This document shows positions 33,947-43,549 of a DNA stretch of 64,000 bases, one piece after another. The first letter of the stretch is position 1, and every line of letters begins with the position of its first letter. The notes below the pieces were generated by a model. That model saw only the letters and a program-made list of their open reading frames with translations, had not been told where the DNA came from and searched no databases. Made by a program: the position numbers and the translations under genes. Origin of the DNA: JAIVJG01 sp964236735 (GTDB lineage Bacteria > Acidobacteriota > Blastocatellia > Pyrinomonadales > Pyrinomonadaceae). Where the stretch lies: contig CAXSFM010000022.1 of NCBI GenBank assembly GCA_964236735.1, positions 1-64,000 on the forward strand. The letters are read 5' to 3'.

Positions 33947-34897
33947 GCTTTTGAATCTGTCCGTCGCCTCGACGAGCGCGCTGATGATGCCGGGTTCGGT
34001 CGCAGAGTGGCCGGCGTCGGGGATGATATTCAACTCCGCTTCCGGCCATGCTCGATGAAGTTCCCACGCGCTCATCAAAGGGCACACCACGTCGTAACGC
34101 CCCTGCACGATGACGGCGGGGATGTGGCGAATCTTGCCGACGTTTTCGATGAGATAATTGTCCGTCTCAAAGAAAGCGTTGTGCATGAAGTAATGGCATT
34201 CGATACGCGCGAAGGCCAGCGCGAACTCCGGCTCGTCGAATTTATCAATCATCGCCGCGTCGAAAAAGAGTTTCGACGTGCTGCCCTCCCAGACGCTCCA
34301 CGCGCGCGCCGCTTCGATCTGCGCGGCCTTGTCGTCGCCGGTCAGGCGTCTGTGATACGCGCTCACCATGTCGCCGCGCTCGGCTTCCGGGATAACTTTC
34401 AGATACTGCTCCCAGATGTCCGGGAAGATCGCGCTCGCGCCTTCTTGATAGAACCAGCGAATCTCTTTCGGGCGACACAGGAAGATGCCGCGCAGGATGA
34501 GCGCGCGAACTTTGTCCGCGTGCGTTTGCGCGTAAGCGAGCGCGAGCGTGCTGCCCCACGAGCCACCGAAGACAACCCAACGCTCAATGCCCAAGTGTTC
34601 GCGCAACTGTTCGATGTCTGCGACGAGATGCCACGTCGTGTTGTCTTCCAGATTGGCGTGCGGCGTACTCTGCCCGGAGCCGCGCTGGTCGAAGAGAATG
34701 ATGCGATACGCAGACGGGTCGAAGAAGCGACGGTAATCGGGCGCGCAACCGCCGCCGGGGCCGCCGTGCAGGAAGACGACGGGCAATCCCGACGGGTTGC
34801 CGCATTGCTCGTAATAAAGCGTATGCACGGGCGAGACGGGCAGCATCCCCGTCTCATAAGGTTCGATGGGCGGATAAAATTCTCTCATGCGAAGCAT
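33935..34897 (-). CDS. pip: Proline iminopeptidase
   Basis: 320 residues. Alpha/beta hydrolase of the S33 group: HGGPGGG oxyanion region at 44-50, GQST, nucleophile GGSWGS with Ser113, DQRGSG, acid Asp in QGRYDVVCP and base His in DAGHSATEPG. It releases N-terminal proline from peptides in the cytoplasm. ATG 34897 and ATG 34888 are both possible; neither has a clear ribosome site. The C-terminus (KSSDE-stop) is encoded by the hairpin repeat. Confidence 0.95.
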   Translation of the reverse strand: MLRMREFYPPIEPYETGMLPVSPVHTLYYEQCGNPSGLPVVFLHGGPGGGCAPDYRRFFDPSAYRIILFDQRGSGQSTPHANLEDNTTWHLVADIEQLREHLGIERWVVFGGSWGSTLALAYAQTHADKVRALILRGIFLCRPKEIRWFYQEGASAIFPDIWEQYLKVIPEAERGDMVSAYHRRLTGDDKAAQIEAARAWSVWEGSTSKLFFDAAMIDKFDEPEFALAFARIECHYFMHNAFFETDNYLIENVGKIRHIPAVIVQGRYDVVCPLMSAWELHRAWPEAELNIIPDAGHSATEPGIISALVEATDRFKSSDE

Positions 34898-34903
34898 GAT
34901 ACA

Positions 34904-35012
34904 GAGGCTAGTGGCTAGAGGCTAGAGGGTGGAGACTGGTTAGAAGAAGTCGCTCGATACTCGCCACGCTTTTGCATTTAACCAGCCCCGGTCTCCAGCC
35001 TCCAGCTTCCAC
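34904..35012. repeat. GGCTAGAG-word intergenic hairpin (comF / pip)
   Basis: Left arm 34904-34942 (GGCTAGTGGCTAGAGGCTAG), right arm 34979-35012 (TAACCAGCCCCGGTCTCCAG), imperfect pairing with the same word register. Confidence 0.8.
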
Positions 35013-35016
35013 TCCT

Positions 35017-35763
35017 TCACGCTCTGGCGACGGTGAGGACGAACACTTCAGCCGCGCCCGCCGCACGCAGGACGCTCGCGCAGGCCGAGACGGTCGCGCC
35101 GGTCGTGAACACGTCGTCTATGAGCAGGATGCGTTCATCTTCGACGAGTCGCGGGCGCGCGACGCGAAAAGCGTCTTCAACCGTTTCGCGTCGCGCGCGT
35201 GCGTCCATTCCCGCGCGGTGTTGCTCTGTGTGCGTGACGCGCACGAGACTCAACACATCGAGCGGCAGTTTGGTGAAAGATGAAAGCGCGCCTCCGAGCA
35301 GAGCGGCTTGATTAAAACCGCGCTCGCGTTCGCGCTCAGGATGAAGCGGCACGGGCACGATGCGCGTCGCCGTCGAGAGCGGCGCGCGCCGTTGTGTCTC
35401 CAACAGTAAACGCGCGAGGCGTGCGCCAACGTGCGGCTCGCGCTTTAAGTTAAGGACGGATGCGCGCAACGCGCCCTCGTAAATGCCGCACGCGCGCGCC
35501 ACCGTAAAACTCTCCGGCTCGCAACGACGGCAGCGCACTCCTTCTTTCTTCTCGTCCGGCAACTCGCCGAGCGCGGGTGCGCCACACTTCCAGCAAAAAG
35601 TCTCCGCCCCTGTGAAGATGCGCGTCCGTGCCCAGCACGCCTCGCACGCAGGATTATCGTCGCGCCGCTCGACGCTCTTGACGCCGCACGACGCGCAGGC
35701 TTGCGGAAATAAAAGCGCGAGCGTTGCGTCGCAAAGTTGATTGATGTTGTCCGTCAATTTCAT
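35017..35763 (-). CDS. ComF family phosphoribosyltransferase-like protein
   Basis: 248 residues from ATG 35763 (MKLTDNINQL); upstream ATG 35781 and GTG 35805 exist. The start places the hydrophobic ALLFPQACASCG near the N-terminus as in the family. N-terminal zinc-type cysteines (CASCG, CEAC, CWKCG, CRRCE). C-terminal PRTase site ILLIDDVFTTGATVSA, with VPVPLHPERERERGFNQA as the flexible-loop region. Family members support DNA uptake (ComFC) or are of unknown role in species not known to be competent. Operon with pip downstream. Confidence 0.92.
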   Translation of the reverse strand: MKLTDNINQLCDATLALLFPQACASCGVKSVERRDDNPACEACWARTRIFTGAETFCWKCGAPALGELPDEKKEGVRCRRCEPESFTVARACGIYEGALRASVLNLKREPHVGARLARLLLETQRRAPLSTATRIVPVPLHPERERERGFNQAALLGGALSSFTKLPLDVLSLVRVTHTEQHRAGMDARARRETVEDAFRVARPRLVEDERILLIDDVFTTGATVSACASVLRAAGAAEVFVLTVARA

Positions 35764-35841
35764 GGTGAGGCTCTTTCGCATCTCAAAGCGCGTTTGATGA
35801 AACACACGCGCGAGTTTTTCAATTCGCGCACAGGATAAACG

Positions 35842-35888
35842 AAAAGCCTCGCGGTTGGGAATGTTCCCAGCCGCGAGGCCATAAAAAA
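35842..35888. terminator. Bidirectional intrinsic terminator
   Basis: GCCTCGCGGTTGGGA (35846-35860) pairs with TCCCAGCCGCGAGGC (35865-35879) with one wobble. AAAA lies on the left and ATAAAAAAAT on the right, giving U-tracts in both directions. It ends the DksA-type gene before comF. Confidence 0.9.
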
Positions 35889-35911
35889 ATTACCGCTCCG
35901 ATGTAGTGCCT

Positions 35912-36280
35912 TTAATCCTCGTCGTTATTCAACAGGCCACGCTCCTGTAAATCCTGACACTTGAGACAGTAGCGCGCCCACGGCACGGCGTCGAGACGTT
36001 TTTCCTGCACCGCTTCGCCGCAGTTGACGCACTCGCCGAACTCGCCCGCATCGGCGCGCTTCAAAGCCTCGTCTATTAATTCAAGCAGGCGGCGGTCGTT
36101 GGCCGACATCGAAATTAAAAGTTCTTTGGTGTAAGCGTTGGCCGCCATGTCCGCAGGGTCTTGCGTTGCTTCGAGATCGCGCTCGCGGCTCGATAGCTCG
36201 GCCTCTGTGACCTGCCTGAACAACGTCTCGCGCCGCTCAAAGAGACGGTCGCGGTACGGCTTCGTCTTTCTTTTATCCAT
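35912..36280 (-). CDS. DksA/TraR-type zinc-finger protein
   Basis: 122 residues from ATG 36280 (MDKRKT) with GGGAG upstream; a TTG at 36301 is less likely. N-terminal coiled helices, then a four-Cys zinc finger, CVNCG-x16-CLKC (C-x2-C-x17-C-x2-C). DksA-type proteins bind the RNA polymerase secondary channel and modulate rRNA and stress promoters. The coiled-coil tip (DPADMAANAYTKE) lacks an obvious DxxDxA motif, so it may not be a true DksA. Single gene with its own terminator. Confidence 0.85.
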   Translation of the reverse strand: MDKRKTKPYRDRLFERRETLFRQVTEAELSSRERDLEATQDPADMAANAYTKELLISMSANDRRLLELIDEALKRADAGEFGECVNCGEAVQEKRLDAVPWARYCLKCQDLQERGLLNNDED

Positions 36281-36388
36281 GTTGTGATCTGCTCCCTTCA
36301 AACCCGACTTGTTCTGTAATTTCAGCCTGGCAATTTGTTAAGACGCGCAAGCTGCCTATCTTCAAATCACGACTCAAAAAAATCCTTC

Positions 36389-36853
36389 TCACTTCTGATA
36401 CGGCAATCCGCGTTGAATCGTGTACGCGCGATAAAGTTGCTCGACTAAAACGACGCGCGCTATCTCGTGCGTCAACGTCAGAGGCGACAGAGACCAGCGC
36501 ACGTCCGCACGCTTTCGCACTTCAGTCGAGACGCCGAGATGACCTCCGACGACGAAAGCCACTTCTTTCAAAGAGCGCGTCTGCCATTCGTCCAGACGCG
36601 CCGCCAACTCCGGCGAACTCCACGCGGTCGCCCCCTCTACATCGAGCAAAACCGTCAAGGCATCAGATGCCAAAACACCTATGATTCGTTTGCCCTCTTC
36701 ATCGAGACAAATTCGTTCATCGGTGCTGCCGCTCTCGCGCAACTCGACGACTTCCGCGCGCGCAAACCGCGCCAGCCTTTTCAAATAATCCTCGACGAGC
36801 GCGCGCAAATGCTCGTTCCGTGTCTTGCCGATCCAGATCAAACGCAAACGCAT
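36389..36853 (-). CDS. rlmH: 23S rRNA pseudouridine-1915 N3-methyltransferase
   Basis: 154 residues, typical length. SPOUT knot enzyme: FVVGGHLGVSTEVRKRAD (SAM-binding GG), then SLSPLTLTHEIARVVLVEQL (shown as 20 residues) and YRAYTIQRGLPYQK at the extreme C-terminus, which forms the catalytic pocket. Acts on 70S ribosomes. It is the last gene of the rplU-to-rlmH cluster. ATG 36853 has no clear Shine-Dalgarno; the intergenic hairpin lies just upstream. Confidence 0.97.
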   Translation of the reverse strand: MRLRLIWIGKTRNEHLRALVEDYLKRLARFARAEVVELRESGSTDERICLDEEGKRIIGVLASDALTVLLDVEGATAWSSPELAARLDEWQTRSLKEVAFVVGGHLGVSTEVRKRADVRWSLSPLTLTHEIARVVLVEQLYRAYTIQRGLPYQK

Positions 36854-36859
36854 GAAAGC

Positions 36860-36935
36860 AGTGCCCGGTGTTCAGTGGTTAGTGTTCAGAGCCGGAGTCT
36901 TGACTGGACACCGGCCACTGCCCACTGCCCACTGT
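36860..36935. repeat. CAGTG-word hairpin overlapping the sigma-54 activator gene
   Basis: Left arm 36860-36890 (CAGTGCCCGGTGTTCAGTGG), right arm 36905-36935 (CTGGACACCGGCCACTGCCC), 14-base loop. The right arm is coding: it gives the C-terminal residues VGSGQWPVSS of the sigma-54 activator. Confidence 0.8.
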
Positions 36936-37856
36936 TTTGTCCCGCGCGAGACGCTCGTACAAATTCTTGCGGCTGATGCCTAAGAGCCGCGCCGCTTCAG
37001 ACTTATTGCCGCGCGCGACGATGAGCGTCTCTCTGACGTACTCGGCTTCGAGTTCGGCCAGCGTCAGGCGTTGAACGCCATGCGCGCCCGCGTTCGCCGC
37101 CGCCAGACGCACCGCCGCAGGCAAATCTTCCACGCCGATTTCCGTCTCGTTCGAGAAGATGACGGCGCGCTCGACGATATTCGCCAACTCGCGCACGTTC
37201 CCGGGAAAGTCGTAGAGGCCGAAGACCTTCAACGCATCCGGCGTGAACTTGCGCGCCGCACGCCCATGCTTAAGGGCGTAGGATTCAAGGAGCGTTTCGG
37301 CGAGCGGCAGCACGTCTTCAGCGCGCTCGCGAAGCGGCGGAACCAAAATGCGTACGACGTTCAGGCGGTAGAACAAATCTTCGCGGAACGCGCGACGCCG
37401 GACAGCTTCATCCAGATCAATGTTCGTGAGCGCGAGCAGGCGCGCATCAACGCGCACGGTGCGACGGCCTCCCAAGCGTTCAAACTCTCGACGCTCGATG
37501 ACGCGCAAAAGTTTCGCCTGCGCGTCCATCGTGAGATGCGCGATTTCATCAAGGACGAGCGTTCCCTTGTGCGCCGCTTCGAGCCTGCCGGGTTTCGTCT
37601 GCGTCGCGCCCGTGAACGCTCCGCGCTCGTAGCCGAACAATTCCGCTTCCAGCAATTCGCCCGGCAGCGACGCGCAATCAATCTTGACGTATGGGCCCAG
37701 AGCGCGCGGGCTGAAAGCGTGGATGAACAGCGCGAGCGCGTCTTTGCCCGCGCCGGACTCGCCCGTCACGAGGACGTTGGCGTCCGTCGCCGCCACGCGA
37801 CCCGCGAGCCTGAGAGCTTCGCGCATCGCTCCCGATTGCGCGACGATCTCGATCAA
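36879..37856 (-). CDS. Sigma-54-dependent transcription activator without sensor domain
   Basis: 325 residues. Begins directly with the AAA+ domain: Walker A GESGAGK (32-38), GAFTGA loop (79-84) that contacts RpoN, Walker B LVLDEIAHL, arginine finger region (FREDLFYRLNVV). A C-terminal Fis-type helix-turn-helix follows (NKSEAARLLGISRKNLYERL). There is no receiver, PAS or GAF domain, so activity may be controlled by abundance or a partner. The tail after ARDKTV is encoded by a repeat arm and may be dispensable. It lies between rsfS and rlmH, close enough (19 bases after rsfS) for co-transcription. Confidence 0.92.
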   Translation of the reverse strand: MIEIVAQSGAMREALRLAGRVAATDANVLVTGESGAGKDALALFIHAFSPRALGPYVKIDCASLPGELLEAELFGYERGAFTGATQTKPGRLEAAHKGTLVLDEIAHLTMDAQAKLLRVIERREFERLGGRRTVRVDARLLALTNIDLDEAVRRRAFREDLFYRLNVVRILVPPLRERAEDVLPLAETLLESYALKHGRAARKFTPDALKVFGLYDFPGNVRELANIVERAVIFSNETEIGVEDLPAAVRLAAANAGAHGVQRLTLAELEAEYVRETLIVARGNKSEAARLLGISRKNLYERLARDKTVGSGQWPVSSQDSGSEH

Positions 37857-37875
37857 TGTTCGTCTCTCAACTCTG

Positions 37876-38406
37876 TCACTGGACGTTTCTCAAAGAGTCG
37901 GCTTCCGCCACGCCTCCGGCGGCGGCGATGTCTGCCGGCAGCAAGACGGGCGTCGCGTCGCGCCACAGCCGGTCGAGGTCGAAGAAGCGGCGCGACTTCT
38001 CATCAAAAATGTGGAAGATGAAGTCGCCGTAATCGAGCAGCACCCACTCCGCGCTCTTGTAGCCTTCGATGCGCGCCGGACGCTTGCCGATCTCTTTCAA
38101 CTTTTCGACGACAGCGTCGGCGACGGCCTGCACCTGCCGGACGTTCGTGCCGCTGGCGATGAGAAAAAAATCCGTGAAGCTCGCGATCTGACGCAAATCG
38201 AGCGCGACGATGTTGAGAGCCTTCCTGTCGCTCGCCGCACGCAGAGCCGTCAGCATCCGTTCGTCGAGTCCTTCCTCGTCGCTGCCGCCGTCACCCGCCT
38301 TCGCTTCAACTGTTGCGGCGGACTCCCCGACCTGCGCGTCCTCTTCTTCCTGTCGCGCGCGCTTAGTGCGTTTGTTCGTTTCCGTCGTCAATGAATTTTC
38401 TTTCAT
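37876..38406 (-). CDS. rsfS: Ribosomal silencing factor RsfS
   Basis: 176 residues; core ~50-155 with KALNIVALDLRQIASFTDFF (20 residues), GTNVRQVQAVADAV, and WVLLDYGDFIFHIFDEKSR. Longer than usual (~105-130) owing to an acidic, Lys-rich N-terminal tail (~1-48) and an Ala-rich tail. Binds L14 (rplN) and blocks subunit joining in starvation. ATG 38406 with GAGAG upstream; its first 44 bases overlap the end of nadD, so translation is coupled. Confidence 0.95.
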   Translation of the reverse strand: MKENSLTTETNKRTKRARQEEEDAQVGESAATVEAKAGDGGSDEEGLDERMLTALRAASDRKALNIVALDLRQIASFTDFFLIASGTNVRQVQAVADAVVEKLKEIGKRPARIEGYKSAEWVLLDYGDFIFHIFDEKSRRFFDLDRLWRDATPVLLPADIAAAGGVAEADSLRNVQ

Positions 38407-39097
38407 GCGTCTCTCGATAAAGCTGATATTTTTCGATGTAATGCGCGACCGCCGCTGGCAACGGCAGCGCGCTCAAATCTGTGTCCGCGTCCAAACTCTG
38501 CAAAGAGCGACGCACGGAAGTCGCCGCCACATCCAACATCGCCGCGTCCGTCAGATAAATGCGCGGCGCGCTCTTTTCATCAAGAGCGCGCTCAACTTCC
38601 GCACTGTCCGCGCCGCGCAAATCCACAACACGCTCGCGTATCGCCGGCGTGACGTGCGACGTGCTCAACTCGTAACCGGGTCTGGTCACGACGAGATGAT
38701 CTGTGAGCGACAAGACGCGCTCCCATTCGCGCCACGTCCCGATTTCCATCCATGAGTCCGCCCCCATCACGAAGAACAGCCGCGCCGACTGTCCGAGCGT
38801 CTCTTGAAAGCGCGCGAGCGTCTCAACTGTGTACGGCTTCTCCGGCGCGTCCAACTCGACGGTCGAAACACGAAAGCGTCTCTCGTCCTGCGTCGCCAGC
38901 GCGAGCATCGCGTAACGATGGAGCGGCGCGCTCGTCCGCGCGTGGCGTTTGTGCGGCGCGACGTAAGCCGGGATGAAAAGAACTTCGTCGAGCGCGAACA
39001 ACTTCGACAACTCGCGCGCCACCGCCACGTGACCGGCGTGCACCGGATCGAAAGTCCCGCCGTAGAGAGCGATGCGCCTGAGACTACTCGCCATCAT
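38363..39097 (-). CDS. nadD: Nicotinate-nucleotide adenylyltransferase
   Basis: 244 residues from ATG 39097 (MMASSLRRIALYGGTFDPVH); the longer frame to 39247 overlaps obg and is not supported. GGTFDPVHAGH is the nucleotidyltransferase (H/T)xGH signature; VAATSVRRSL near the end is the second ATP motif. Makes deamido-NAD+ from NaMN and ATP. Overlaps rsfS by 44 bases, a common nadD-rsfS arrangement. Confidence 0.96.
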   Translation of the reverse strand: MMASSLRRIALYGGTFDPVHAGHVAVARELSKLFALDEVLFIPAYVAPHKRHARTSAPLHRYAMLALATQDERRFRVSTVELDAPEKPYTVETLARFQETLGQSARLFFVMGADSWMEIGTWREWERVLSLTDHLVVTRPGYELSTSHVTPAIRERVVDLRGADSAEVERALDEKSAPRIYLTDAAMLDVAATSVRRSLQSLDADTDLSALPLPAAVAHYIEKYQLYRETHERKFIDDGNEQTH

Positions 39098-39131
39098 TTT
39101 CTTTGCAGGCACGAGGACTACTTCCGTGAAG

Positions 39132-40202
39132 TCACTCCTGCTCTGACGATTGCACCGTGTCCATTTCGCCATCGCGCGACGAACCGGCATTATCATGCGC
39201 GGAGTTGATTTCGTCCAGACGCTGCGCCAGCGCAAAGACGAGTTCACGCACGCCTCGATTCGTCACCGAAGAAATCTCGTAAAAGTCTAACCCATCCTTC
39301 GCCACACGCGAGCGCAAGGCTGCGAGTCGCTCCGGCTCATCGAGCGCGTCGAGCTTCGTCGCGACGACGATCTGCGAACGCTCGGCCAACTGCGGGTCAT
39401 ACGCCGCCAACTCTCGATTGATAATCTCGTAATCGCTCACGGGGTCGCGGCCTGAGAGCGACGACACGTCAACGAGGTGCAGCAGAAATTTCGTCCGCTC
39501 GACGTGGCGCAGGAAACGGTCGCCGAGTCCCGCGCCGGCGTGCGCGCCTTCGATGAGGCCGGGAATATCCGCGACGACGAACGTGCGATAGTCGCCCAGA
39601 TCAACGACGCCGAGATGCGGCTCCAAAGTCGTGAATGGATAGTCCGCAATCTTCGGCTTGGCGGCTGAGATGGTCGAAATCAAAGTTGACTTGCCCGCGT
39701 TCGGGAAACCGATGAGTCCCACGTCGGCCAGCAGTTTGAGTTCGAGTTGAAGCTCGCGCTCCTCGCCGGGACTGCCATCCTGATGATAACGCGGCGCGCG
39801 ATTCGTCGAAGTCGCGAAGTGAGAATTTCCGAAACCACCGCGCCCGCCCGCCGCCGCGAGCCAACGCTGACCGTCTTCCGAGAGGTCGCAATAATATTCG
39901 CCCGTCTCGCCGTCGAACACCTGCGTGCCGATGGGCACGCGCACCAACACGTCCTCGCCCTCGCGCCCGTAACGGTTCGAGCCTTCGCCATGCCGCCCGC
40001 GCTCCGCCGTGTGCTCCGGGTTGTAACGCAGGTGCAGCAGCGTGTTGATTGAAGAGTCGGCCTGTAGCCACACGTCGCCGCCGCGACCGCCGTCGCCGCC
40101 CGAAGGCCCGCCGCGCGGTACGAACTTCTCACGCCGGAAGGCCGTCACGCCGTTTCCGCCGTGCCCTCCGCGAATCCTGATTTTGACGCGATCAATAAAC
40201 AA
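39132..40202 (-). CDS. obg: GTPase Obg/CgtA
   Basis: 356 residues. N-terminal glycine-rich Obg fold (~1-158: GGHGGNGVTAFRREKF, GGRGGDVWL), then the G domain with P-loop GFPNAGKST, G3 DIPGLIEGAHAG, G4 ATKLDAL. The protein ends with a charged tail (NSAHDNAGSSRDGEM) and has no OCT domain, a normal variant outside Bacillus. Late 50S assembly factor. It follows rpmA across a terminator and the 40214-40287 hairpin, so read-through or a separate promoter is needed. Confidence 0.97.
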   Translation of the reverse strand: MFIDRVKIRIRGGHGGNGVTAFRREKFVPRGGPSGGDGGRGGDVWLQADSSINTLLHLRYNPEHTAERGRHGEGSNRYGREGEDVLVRVPIGTQVFDGETGEYYCDLSEDGQRWLAAAGGRGGFGNSHFATSTNRAPRYHQDGSPGEERELQLELKLLADVGLIGFPNAGKSTLISTISAAKPKIADYPFTTLEPHLGVVDLGDYRTFVVADIPGLIEGAHAGAGLGDRFLRHVERTKFLLHLVDVSSLSGRDPVSDYEIINRELAAYDPQLAERSQIVVATKLDALDEPERLAALRSRVAKDGLDFYEISSVTNRGVRELVFALAQRLDEINSAHDNAGSSRDGEMDTVQSSEQE

Positions 40203-40213
40203 AGAAATAAGCC

Positions 40214-40287
40214 TTCAGCGGTCAGCGTTCAGCAGTCAGCTTAAGACAAAGAAGCGTTGAGCTGACTGCTGAACGCTGACCGCTGAA
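40214..40287. repeat. TCAGC-word intergenic hairpin, perfect 28-base stem (rpmA / obg)
   Basis: Arms 40214-40241 (TTCAGCGGTCAGCGTTCAGC...) and 40260-40287 are perfectly complementary; 18-base loop TTAAGACAAAGAAGCGTTG-like. It begins 11 bases upstream of the obg start. Confidence 0.95.
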
Positions 40288-40304
40288 AGCTGCAAAATAC
40301 AAAT

Positions 40305-40342
40305 GACGCCCGACGCCGGAGTGTGCATCCGGCGCGGGCGTC
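40305..40342 (-). terminator. Terminator-like hairpin after rpmA
   Basis: GACGCCCGACGCCGGA (40305-40320) against TCCGGCGCGGGCGTC (40328-40342). On the minus strand ATTTGTATTTTG follows. It may partly separate rplU-rpmA from obg. Confidence 0.65.
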
Positions 40343-40375
40343 GCAACAGAGACGGACTTGCGATAATTCTCCAAA

Positions 40376-40690
40376 CTATGCGGAGGCCGACGGAGTTGTT
40401 TCTTGCTGATCGGGCGCGCTCACTGCCGCCACTGAATCTGCCGGATACACGCTGATGAACTTGCCGCGCCGTCCCTTGTCCTCAAACTTTACGAGGCCGT
40501 CCACGAGGGCGAACAGCGTGTCGTCCTTGCCGCGCCCGACGTTCGTGCCCGGCTTCCACTTCGTCCCGCGCTGTCGCGCCAGAATGTTACCGCCGAGTAC
40601 CTGCTCGCCGCCGAACTTCTTCAAGCCGAGTCGTTGAGCGTTCGAGTCGCGCCCGTTGCGCGAAGAGCCTACACCTTTTTTATGTGCCAT
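40376..40690 (-). CDS. rpmA: Ribosomal protein L27
   Basis: 104 residues; MAHKKGVGSSRNGRDSNAQR is the conserved start near the peptidyl-transferase centre, followed by LGLKKFGGEQV and GTKWKPGTNVGRG. There is no N-terminal cleavage extension of the Firmicutes type. The C-terminal ~18 residues (SVAAVSAPDQQETTPSAS) are a low-complexity tail. Co-transcribed with rplU. Confidence 0.98.
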   Translation of the reverse strand: MAHKKGVGSSRNGRDSNAQRLGLKKFGGEQVLGGNILARQRGTKWKPGTNVGRGKDDTLFALVDGLVKFEDKGRRGKFISVYPADSVAAVSAPDQQETTPSASA

Positions 40691-40703
40691 TGCTTAACTC
40701 CAA

Positions 40704-40763
40704 GAGTGGAGGTTAGAAGTTGGATGTTAGCAAACACTCTGCTTTAACTAACCTCTAAGCTCT
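40704..40763. repeat. GGTTAG-word hairpin (rplU / rpmA)
   Basis: AGAGTGGAGGTTAG pairs imperfectly with CTAACCTCTAAGCTCT around GTTGGATGTTAG-type words. A weaker, shorter member of the intergenic hairpins. Confidence 0.6.
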
Positions 40764-40766
40764 GCT

Positions 40767-41075
40767 TTATCCGATTGAATCAATTTTAACCGCCGTGTAA
40801 TCCTGACGATGGCCGCGCGTGCGCTTGTACTGCTTGCGACGTTTCTTTTTGAAGACGATGATTTTCTCACCGCGTCCGTGCTCGACGATGGTGGCGGCGA
40901 TGCGCGCGCCTTCAACGAGAGGCGATCCGATCTTGACGCCGTCCGCGCCCTCGACGACGAGCGCTTCAAGTTCAACTGCCGCGCCCGCTTCTTTATCTAT
41001 TGAAGGGAGACGCACCGTCGCGCCCTCTTCGACGCGAAACTGTTTGCCGCCCGATCTGATGATTGCGTAAGCCAT
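40767..41075 (-). CDS. rplU: Ribosomal protein L21
   Basis: 102 residues from ATG 41075 (MAYAIIRSGGKQFRVEEG). An ATG at 41084 has GGGAGG directly against it, while 41075 has it at nine bases, so 41075 is preferred. Ends with KYKRTRGHRQDYTAVKI, the rRNA-binding tail. A strong promoter lies ~50 bases upstream, and the leader contains GGCAAG/CTTGCC (about 41095-41112), a possible autoregulatory stem. First gene of the rplU-rpmA-obg unit. Confidence 0.98.
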   Translation of the reverse strand: MAYAIIRSGGKQFRVEEGATVRLPSIDKEAGAAVELEALVVEGADGVKIGSPLVEGARIAATIVEHGRGEKIIVFKKKRRKQYKRTRGHRQDYTAVKIDSIG

Positions 41076-41128
41076 TTTCTTCATCCTCCCAACATAGGCA
41101 AGGCCAACTTGCCCCAGAAAAGTCTTTC

Positions 41129-41157
41129 ATTATAGTGACGCTCACATGCTCCGTCAA
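41129..41157 (-). promoter_or_regulatory. Strong promoter of rplU-rpmA
   Basis: Minus strand TTGACG (41157-41152), 17 bases, TATAAT (41134-41129): near-consensus sigma-70 type. Start near 41122. Confidence 0.85.
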
Positions 41158-41197
41158 ACCGTGCATCCGCGACGCTTCAGTGCGTGCCCGCGCGTCA

Positions 41198-42559
<1,362 letters not shown>

Positions 42560-42563
42560 CGTC

Positions 42564-42614
42564 AAGTTCAAGGTTCAAAGTTCAAAAGCCGTTTTCGACT
42601 TTGAACTTTGAACT
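42564..42614. repeat. TTCAAAG-word intergenic hairpin (accB / accC)
   Basis: AAGTTCAAGGTTCAAAGTTC (from 42564) against CTTTGAACTTTGAACT (to 42614), loop GCCGTTTTCGA. It fills almost the whole gap: the accB stop TAG is at one end and the accC start a few bases from the other. Confidence 0.88.
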
Positions 42615-43353
42615 ATTTTTTGATTCCGAACAGCGGCTGGCCGTACTCGACCGGCTGGCCGTTTTCGACGTAGATTTTTTCCACTGTTCCCGTCGTCTCG
42701 GCCTGTATCTCGTTCATCAACTTCATCGCTTCGATGATGCAGACGACCGTGTCGGCTTCGACATGGCTGCCTGCCTTGACGAAGGAGTCGGCATTGGGCG
42801 AAGACGCGCGATAGAACGTCCCGACAATCGGCGACGTGATGATGTGCAGGTCGTCTTCTTCCTTCGCTTCAACCCGTGCCACCGACGTTGCCGCCTGAGC
42901 AGTCGCGGCGGTAGAAGGCGATTCAGCGCTCGTCGCAGGGGTCGTCGCTTGCGTCTGCTGCGCGGGCTGAGTCGGTGCGGAGAGTTGTGGCGGCGGCGTA
43001 GCATTGCGGCTCAGGCGGACACGAATGTCCGCGTTCTCAAACTCGAAATCCGTCAACTTGTGCGCCGTGAACAACTCGGTCAACTCGCGCAACTCTTCCA
43101 TGTTGAGCGCGGTCTCCGTGCGACGAGACGATGATTGCGGCTGCTGTCCGCCCGGCGACTGACGAGATGGCGAGGAGTTGCTGCCCCCGCGACGACGCCG
43201 TCCGCCATGACGACCCGCGCCGCCACCGCGTTCGCTACCTATATCGCCGCCGACACTTCCGCCGCCCCGTTCAGTTTGCGACGACGACGTGTTGGCCTCG
43301 CCGCCTCGTGTCTGTTCGTTGTCTGACGATGAAGGTTGATCTTGATCGCTCAT
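42613..43353 (-). CDS. accB: Acetyl-CoA carboxylase, biotin carboxyl carrier protein
   Basis: 246 residues, long for the family (~150-170) because of ~75 N-terminal residues rich in Ser, Gly, Gln and Arg (GRHGGRRRRGG) and an Ala/Thr/Gln linker. The C-terminal biotinyl domain has EAMKLMNE, with the biotinylated Lys, and ends GQPLFGIKK. Carries carboxybiotin between AccC and AccAD. ATG 43353 with GGAGA upstream. Preceded by the terminator of the ribosomal cluster, so accBC has its own promoter. Confidence 0.97.
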   Translation of the reverse strand: MSDQDQPSSSDNEQTRGGEANTSSSQTERGGGSVGGDIGSERGGGAGRHGGRRRRGGSNSSPSRQSPGGQQPQSSSRRTETALNMEELRELTELFTAHKLTDFEFENADIRVRLSRNATPPPQLSAPTQPAQQTQATTPATSAESPSTAATAQAATSVARVEAKEEDDLHIITSPIVGTFYRASSPNADSFVKAGSHVEADTVVCIIEAMKLMNEIQAETTGTVEKIYVENGQPVEYGQPLFGIKK

Positions 43354-43410
43354 GCTTTCTGTCTCCGAACAGGCGCGTGCCTGTTGTGACGCGCGTGAAT
43401 TTAATTTGCC

Positions 43411-43463
43411 GGCAAGAGAAAAGCCCCAGCGCCGCCTGCCGTCCGGCGACTTCGTTGGGGCTT
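43411..43463 (-). terminator. Intrinsic terminator ending the ribosomal protein cluster
   Basis: AAGCCCCA (43421-43428) pairs with TGGGGCTT (43456-43463), with GCCGCC/GGCG inside. On the minus strand TTTTCTCTTGCC follows. Lies 86 bases past the rplQ stop. Confidence 0.85.
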
Positions 43464-43549
43464 GTCCTCAATGAAAAAATGCGCGGGCGCGTCTTTGCTC
43501 AACCGAGCGGAAGCGACGCGCCCCGCAGACAGCTCGCCCAAATTGAACG

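Noticed and set aside
33932..34918. 328-codon plus-strand frame opposite the proline iminopeptidase
   Set aside because: Same reason: the minus-strand protein has a full catalytic triad and family length.
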